Positions 7,401 through 11,336 of a stretch of 11,336 nucleotides of DNA are shown here, in pieces. Every line of letters starts with the position of its first letter. The stretch's first letter is position 1. The stretch is from Desulfobacteraceae bacterium. GTDB taxonomy: Bacteria > Desulfobacterota > Desulfobacteria > Desulfobacterales > Desulfosalsimonadaceae. The notes under the pieces are model-generated. The model was given only the letters and a program-made list of their open reading frames with translations, was not told the DNA's origin and made no database searches. Location: contig JAABTZ010000048.1 in the NCBI GenBank assembly GCA_011389605.1, positions 1-11,336 of the forward strand. Reading direction: 5' to 3'. Position numbers and translations under genes: made by a program.

Positions 7401-8482
7401 GGCAGGTTGATGCATTGATGAGCCAGGCGGTTGAAAGCCGGGTATTTCCAGGTGCCGTGCTTCTGGCGGCAAAAGGCGGGCAGATAGTTTATCACAAAGC
7501 CTTTGGTTTTCTTGATCATATAAAAACAGGTGAGGTTTCCTGCGATACTGTCTACGACCTGGCCTCTCTTACCAAAGTCCTGGCTGCAACTGCCGCGGTT
7601 ATGCTTCTTGCAGATCACGGCAGGATGGGCACAGGTGATCGGCTTGGTGACCTGATTCAGGAAATGGGCGATTCAGACAAGACCCATATCAGTATAGGCC
7701 ACCTGCTTTGCCACAATGCCGGGCTGCCTGCCTGGCGGCCTTATTACCAGCAGCTTTACGGGCTTGACCTTGAAAAGCGAAAAGACCGGCTCCATAAGCT
7801 TCTGGCCGCCGAACCCCTTATTTACCCGGCTGGTACCAAAACCCTTTACAGTGATGTGGGGTTCATGATCCTTCAATGGGCAGTGGAAAAAACAACCGGC
7901 ATGGGCCTGGATCAATACGTGGCCAAGTGCGTCTACGAACCGGTAAATATTTCAGACCTTTTTTTTCTGCCCCTGGCAGACCCGCAAAACGCAGCACGGC
8001 TGGCCGGTTGTAAAATTGCAGCCACCGGAGTGGACGCAAACAACGGATTGATCAGGGGACGGGTAAATGATGAAAACGCTTTTGCAATGGGCGGTGTTGC
8101 CGGCCATGCCGGCTTGTTTGGTACTGCCAAGGGGGTTTTTGAACTGCTCTCAGAGTTTATGGAAACTTATTGGGATGCGCCGGGCAGACGGGTCTTTAGC
8201 CGTTGGGTTGTCAAGGAGTTTTTTTCCATACCCCAAGGAGCCCATAGGGCCCTGGGCTTTGACGTGCCGGATCACCAGCATTCAAGCAGCGGTCGTTTTT
8301 TTTCTCCAAACACCAGTGTCGGGCACCTGGGATTTACCGGAACCTCATTCTGGATGGATCCGGTTGAAGGCATTATAGTGATTTTGCTTAGCAATCGTGT
8401 TTGCCCTGATCCTGAAAACAAAAAAATTGTCGACTTCAGGCCCAAATTGCACGACATGGTTGTAAGCTGTTTGCAATCCTGA
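7397..8482 (+). CDS. Serine hydrolase, beta-lactamase / penicillin-binding-protein-like family (cytoplasmic type)
   Basis: A 361-residue hydrolase of the class C beta-lactamase/DD-peptidase fold. The three active-site motifs are visible: Ser57-x-x-Lys60 in LASLTKV, the Tyr151-Ser-Asp153 motif (YSD, where YxN is commoner) in TLYSDVGF, and His310-Leu-Gly (HLGFTG) in place of KTG. I chose the ATG at 7397 because it overlaps the previous stop as ATGA. A TTG at 7361 would add 12 residues rich in Arg and Phe that look non-native. The N-terminus (MRQVDALMSQAV) is a helix, not a signal peptide, unlike secreted beta-lactamases. Coupling to an S66 peptidase suggests a role in murein peptide recycling or a related esterase/amidase reaction. 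Resistance to beta-lactams cannot be inferred. It is the last gene of the eno operon. Confidence 0.88.
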   Translation: MRQVDALMSQAVESRVFPGAVLLAAKGGQIVYHKAFGFLDHIKTGEVSCDTVYDLASLTKVLAATAAVMLLADHGRMGTGDRLGDLIQEMGDSDKTHISIGHLLCHNAGLPAWRPYYQQLYGLDLEKRKDRLHKLLAAEPLIYPAGTKTLYSDVGFMILQWAVEKTTGMGLDQYVAKCVYEPVNISDLFFLPLADPQNAARLAGCKIAATGVDANNGLIRGRVNDENAFAMGGVAGHAGLFGTAKGVFELLSEFMETYWDAPGRRVFSRWVVKEFFSIPQGAHRALGFDVPDHQHSSSGRFFSPNTSVGHLGFTGTSFWMDPVEGIIVILLSNRVCPDPENKKIVDFRPKLHDMVVSCLQS

Positions 8483-8514
8483 GTTGTTGAACCTTATAAT
8501 TGGGTATTTTCTGC

Positions 8515-8544
8515 TTGTCATTCTATTGGACAGCTGTTAATAAT
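8515..8544 (+). promoter_or_regulatory. Possible sigma-70 promoter upstream of mreB
   Basis: TTGTCA (8515-8520, five of six matches) and AATAAT (8539-8544, five of six) are separated by 18 nt. The predicted start point falls at about 8551, at the left border of repeat copy 2, so the element would form the first part of the mreB leader. It is 30 nt past the serine hydrolase stop, with no intrinsic terminator between. This is a by-eye match and could be chance in an AT-rich gap. Confidence 0.4.
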
Positions 8545-8551
8545 TCAAACT

Positions 8552-8701
8552 TGATGGAACCGTAAAAAGTCCAATATCTGCGTTACGCGCAATTTCTCAG
8601 AATTTCATGTACGGGTAGGTAGGCTGCATTTTTGGCAATCGCGCAAGCCTTGATCTTGAACTTTTTACAAAGCCGTCTAAAAGCAACTTTTTACGAGTGC
8701 A
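8552..8701 (+). mobile_element. MITE-like palindromic element, copy 2
   Basis: A 150-bp element in the same orientation as copy 1. It begins TGATGG, ends TGCA and is flanked by 7-bp direct repeats TCAAACT (8545-8551 and 8702-8708). CGTAAAAAGT at 8561-8570 pairs with ACTTTTTACG near the right end (8686-8695). An additional ACTTTTTAC further in (8660-8668) is the arm that corresponds to the perfect inverted repeat of copy 1. The apical CGTAC/GTACG hairpin is degraded here. The flanking repeats differ in sequence from those of copy 1, which supports independent insertion. It has no coding capacity and lies between the serine hydrolase and mreB. Confidence 0.85.
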
Positions 8702-8803
8702 TCAAACTCGAGAGTTAACTGGGCTAATGTCCATCTGTTTTTCCGGTTTTCAAACAATAGCCCTGTTTTTCTTTTTTCGTCAAATACTTAAGGAGGCACG
8801 GAC
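8702..8803 (+). promoter_or_regulatory. mreB leader with strong ribosome site that fixes a TTG start
   Basis: After the element come an 8-bp palindrome AGTTAACT (8713-8720) and a pyrimidine-rich run (about 8764-8779). Then AAGGAGG lies at 8790-8796, spaced 7 nt from TTG at 8804. This Shine-Dalgarno is the best in the window and decides the non-ATG start of mreB. I see no convincing promoter within this stretch. Confidence 0.7.
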
Positions 8804-9841
8804 TTGTTCTGGGATTCATTGCTTGGTATTTTTTCCAATGATCTGGCCATTGATCTTGGTACAGCCAATACCCTGGTTTATGTAAAGGGCAAAGGGATTG
8901 TTTTAAGCGAACCCTCAGTGGTGGCAGTACGAACCGACAATCGCGCAAAAAGCAGGGTGCTTGCCGTGGGGCTGGAAGCAAAGAACATGCTTGGGCGTAC
9001 TCCGGGAAATATCGTGGCTATCCGTCCCATGCATGACGGCGTGATTGCGGATTTTGATGTCACAGAGGCAATGCTGCGCCATTTTATTCACAAGGTTCAC
9101 AACCGGCGTACCTTTGTGCGGCCGCGGATCGTGGTTGCCGTACCAACCGGTATTACCCCAGTGGAAAAGCGGGCTGTGCGCGAGGCTGCAGAATCTGCAG
9201 GCGCACGGGAGGTTTTTCTGATCGAAGAGCCAATGGCCGCGGCCATTGGTGCGGGCATGCCCATTACCGAACCCACATGCAACATGGTGGTCGATATAGG
9301 GGGCGGCACTACTGAAGTTGCTGTAATTTCCCTGGCCGGAATCGTCTACAGCCGGTCTATAAGGGTTGCCGGCGACAAGATGGATGCCGCCATTGTTCAG
9401 TATATAAAGCGAAAATACAATCTTCTCATTGGCGAGCGAAGTGCCGAGATTATTAAGACCACAATTGGAAATGCCTATCCTGACTCGGAAAATTATGAAA
9501 CCATCGAGGTCAAGGGCCGGGATCTTGTATCGGGTATTCCAAAAATTCTGGCCATTGACTCTGAAGAAATCCGGGTTGCCATAGCTGAGCAGATTGATGC
9601 CATTGTTGAAACTACCAAAATGGCCCTTGAACAAACACCGCCGGAGCTTGCTGCAGACATAGTGGACCGCGGCATTGTGCTGACCGGAGGCGGGGCGCTT
9701 CTGAAAAATCTGGACAAATTGCTGCGGGAAGAAACCGGTCTGCCCATAACAGTTACAGATGATCCCTTGTCCACAGTGGCCCTGGGTTCAGGCAAGACAT
9801 TAAACAGTCTTGAATTCCTAAGACAGGTGGTCATCGACTGA
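8804..9841 (+). CDS. mreB: Rod shape-determining protein MreB (bacterial actin)
   Basis: Actin-like ATPase that polymerises under the inner membrane and guides lateral-wall synthesis. It has 345 residues, normal for MreB. The start is TTG, chosen because AAGGAGG sits 7 nt upstream and the product begins MFWDSLLGIFSNDLAIDLG, the typical MreB opening including a short hydrophobic membrane-binding stretch. Actin-fold motifs in order: phosphate-1 DLAIDLGTANT (Asp17), IEEPMAAAIGAG (Glu141-Glu142, hydrolysis region), phosphate-2 VVDIGGGTTEVAVIS (Asp164) and adenosine LTGGGALLKNLDKLL (293-307). First gene of mreBCD, 4 nt before mreC. Identification is secure. Confidence 0.97.
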   Translation: MFWDSLLGIFSNDLAIDLGTANTLVYVKGKGIVLSEPSVVAVRTDNRAKSRVLAVGLEAKNMLGRTPGNIVAIRPMHDGVIADFDVTEAMLRHFIHKVHNRRTFVRPRIVVAVPTGITPVEKRAVREAAESAGAREVFLIEEPMAAAIGAGMPITEPTCNMVVDIGGGTTEVAVISLAGIVYSRSIRVAGDKMDAAIVQYIKRKYNLLIGERSAEIIKTTIGNAYPDSENYETIEVKGRDLVSGIPKILAIDSEEIRVAIAEQIDAIVETTKMALEQTPPELAADIVDRGIVLTGGGALLKNLDKLLREETGLPITVTDDPLSTVALGSGKTLNSLEFLRQVVID

Positions 9842-9845
9842 TCCC

Positions 9846-10685
9846 ATGTTTTCAAAAAAAACGATGGTGGCAGCCGGAGCCATCATTTTGATCGTTTTAA
9901 ACGGCGTGGTCTTTTCCTTTAATTATATCCGCAAGTCTTCCTTTCAGGCAGCGGCTGTTGAAACCGCCCTTTTTTTTGTATCTCCTGTCCAGGAGGTGGT
10001 CACGGGTGTCATAGATACCGGCGAGGGTATCTGGCGACAGTATTTTTATCTGGTCCACACTGCCCGTGAAAATCAGCAGCTGCGCCGGGATCTTGCCCGG
10101 GCAAGGCATCAGATCCGTGCCCTGCGGGAAATTGAAAAGACCAATGACCGGCTTGAACGCCTCCTTGATTTCCATGCAGGCCCATCTCTGGAAATGAAGA
10201 CAGCTGAAGTTGTGGCCAAAGACCCGAGCCCATGGTATCATACGGTTATTATCAACAAGGGAAGATCCCACGGGCTTAAAAAGGGAAGTCCTGTTTTAGT
10301 GCCCGACGGGGTAGTGGGTCAGGTAACCGATCTTTCGGCAGGGTATGCCAAGGTCCTTTTGATCATTGACCGGAACAATGCCGTGGATGCACTTGTTCAA
10401 AGAACGCGTGCACGGGGTGTGATCATGGGAGACGGCAGCCAGGGCTGCCGGTTTGAATTCGTGCTGCGAAAGCAGGATATAGAAGTGGGTGACATGATCA
10501 TTACCTCCGGGCTCGACGGGATCTATCCCAAGGGGTTGCGAATAGGCTGGGTCTCCAAGGTTATCCGGCGCAATTCCGGTATCTTTCAGGAAATAGAAAT
10601 AACGCCGGGAACAGATTTTCATAAACTCGAGGAGGTATTGGTCGTGACAGATCCTCCCGTAATAGATGAAACATTGACCAAATAA
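9846..10685 (+). CDS. mreC: Rod shape-determining protein MreC
   Basis: Bitopic inner-membrane scaffold of the elongasome that links cytoplasmic MreB and MreD to the periplasmic wall synthases. It has 279 residues. The cytoplasmic start MFSKKT is followed by one membrane helix (about 7-27) and a coiled coil rich in Arg, Glu and Gln (about 72-107, with RENQQLRRDLARARHQIRAL). The double beta-domain then runs from about 112, with AEVVAKDPSPWYHTVIINKG, GVVGQV and GDMIITSGLDGIYPKGLRIGWV, all classic MreC blocks. The ATG at 9846 follows the mreB stop by 4 nt. The nearest purine-rich site, AGGTGG at 9825-9830, is rather far, so coupling to mreB is likely. The stop TAA overlaps the mreD start by one base. 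Confidence 0.96.
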   Translation: MFSKKTMVAAGAIILIVLNGVVFSFNYIRKSSFQAAAVETALFFVSPVQEVVTGVIDTGEGIWRQYFYLVHTARENQQLRRDLARARHQIRALREIEKTNDRLERLLDFHAGPSLEMKTAEVVAKDPSPWYHTVIINKGRSHGLKKGSPVLVPDGVVGQVTDLSAGYAKVLLIIDRNNAVDALVQRTRARGVIMGDGSQGCRFEFVLRKQDIEVGDMIITSGLDGIYPKGLRIGWVSKVIRRNSGIFQEIEITPGTDFHKLEEVLVVTDPPVIDETLTK

Positions 10686-11188
10686 TGCGTTATCTGCTTT
10701 CCCTGGTTGTCATTATTGTCTTTATTGTTGCAGAAACCTCTGTTTTACCGTATATGCCTGCTGTCTTCCGTTTCTATGATTTTCTCGTACCTTTTGCAGT
10801 ATACCTGAGCCTGTATCAGTCACTTGCCACAGGTCTTCCCGTGATTATTGCCGGGGGCATGGCAATGGACATGCTCTCGGGTGCACCCATGGGTATATAT
10901 CTTGCTTCATACCTGTGGATATATCTGATTTTTCGCCTTGTGCCCGGCTGGGTAAGGTTTGGTGACCATATTCTTTTTTTCTTTCTTTCAATTATCGGTG
11001 TGGCAATTGAAAATGTAATTTTTGCAACCGCTGTATGGGTTATTTCAAATGTTTCCTTTTTTACTGTTCATACAGGTAAAACAATCTTACTGCAGCTTTT
11101 CTGGACCATGGTCACTGCACCTTTTTTATGGATTTTTTTTCAGTTTCTTTTTGCAGGCTTAAAAACTGATATAAACGCCAAACAATAA
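10685..11188 (+). CDS. mreD: Rod shape-determining protein MreD
   Basis: Small polytopic inner-membrane partner of MreC. It has 167 residues, almost all hydrophobic, with about five to six membrane helices (near 3-20, 32-48, 50-66, 70-86, 95-120 and 133-157). The MreD-type block AGGMAMDMLSGAPMGIYLAS lies at 56-75, and NVIFATAVW follows in a later helix. It starts within TAATG, overlapping the mreC stop, and has no ribosome site of its own, so translation should be coupled. mreD is often followed by mrdA (PBP2) and rodA. Here copy 3 of the palindromic element begins 40 nt after the stop, so whether the operon continues is not visible. Confidence 0.94.
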   Translation: MRYLLSLVVIIVFIVAETSVLPYMPAVFRFYDFLVPFAVYLSLYQSLATGLPVIIAGGMAMDMLSGAPMGIYLASYLWIYLIFRLVPGWVRFGDHILFFFLSIIGVAIENVIFATAVWVISNVSFFTVHTGKTILLQLFWTMVTAPFLWIFFQFLFAGLKTDINAKQ

Positions 11189-11228
11189 AAAAATAACTTC
11201 TTGATTCTGCTTAACACTTAAAACTTGA

Positions 11229-11336
11229 CAAACTCGTAAAAAGTCGCTTTTAGACGGCTTTGTAAAAAGTTCAAAATCAAGGTTTGCGCGATTGCCAAGA
11301 ATGCAGCGTACTTAGCCGTACGTGAAATTTTGATAA
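11229..11336 (-). mobile_element. MITE-like palindromic element, copy 3 (cut by window end)
   Basis: Reverse-oriented copy, of which at least 108 bp lie in the window. Read on the minus strand it matches copy 2 closely, including the right-hand block with GCCGTCTAAAAGC that is diverged in copy 1. The right arm ACTTTTTACGAG is present, and the apical hairpin CGTAC (11307-11311) with GTACG (11318-11322) is intact. The flank on this side is AACTTGA (11222-11228). On the element's own strand this reads TCAAGTT, again beginning TCA as at copies 1 and 2. The other border lies beyond 11336. It sits just downstream of mreD, where no intrinsic terminator is otherwise seen. Confidence 0.8.

Noticed and set aside
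8483..8551. Intrinsic terminator after the serine hydrolase gene
   Set aside because: No stable hairpin followed by a T-run is visible, so termination here, if any, must be by another route.
8915..9634. 239-codon open frame on the minus strand
   Set aside because: It lies wholly antisense to mreB, whose motifs are unmistakable. The translation is rich in His, Cys and Asn with no family resemblance, as expected of a shadow frame.
1690..11336. CRISPR array made by the three repeats
   Set aside because: The repeats are about 150 bp, kilobases apart, differ in orientation, and have no regular spacers or cas genes nearby.

Overview
The window reads as an ordinary chromosomal housekeeping stretch from a Gram-negative bacterium, most likely a sulfate-reducer-type Desulfobacterota (Desulfobacterales-like). 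That placement is an inference from protein style, gene company and intergenic repeats that resemble those of that group; no database was searched. Codon use and composition look even throughout. I see no phage, plasmid, defence or CRISPR content. All but one of the genes are on the + strand.

Layout. (1) 1-1682: a UvrD/Rep-family DNA helicase whose 5' end, including the Walker A motif, lies before the window. (2) 1690-1840: copy 1 of a short palindromic element. (3) 1841-2257, minus strand: a small protein with a winged-helix-like start and a charged helical tail, convergent with the helicase. (4) 2258-2543: intergenic region with a near-consensus sigma-70 promoter (TTGACA, 17 nt, TATCAT). 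(5) 2544-8482: a probable five-gene operon, eno (enolase), an exported LolA-like protein, pyrG (CTP synthase), an LD-carboxypeptidase and a serine hydrolase of the beta-lactamase fold. The gaps are 6, 26 and 40 nt, then a 4-nt ATGA overlap. (6) 8483-8803: intergenic region with a possible promoter, copy 2 of the element and the mreB leader. (7) 8804-11188: mreB-mreC-mreD, tightly packed (4-nt gap, then a TAATG 1-nt overlap). (8) 11229-11336: copy 3 of the element, in the opposite orientation and cut by the window end.

How the genes work together. Eno and PyrG supply PEP and CTP. The LD-carboxypeptidase and serine hydrolase probably trim or recycle peptidoglycan peptides. MreBCD organises the lateral-wall elongation machinery. 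Part of the region is therefore themed on cell-wall growth and turnover.

The most interesting feature is not a gene. It is a roughly 150-bp, almost fully palindromic, non-coding repeat present three times. Copies 1 and 2 are flanked by different 7-bp direct repeats (TCAGGAT and TCAAACT), the signature of transposition, so the family looks like a MITE. Copy 1 sits exactly where the stop codons of two convergent genes once abutted. I found no convincing undescribed multi-gene system here.
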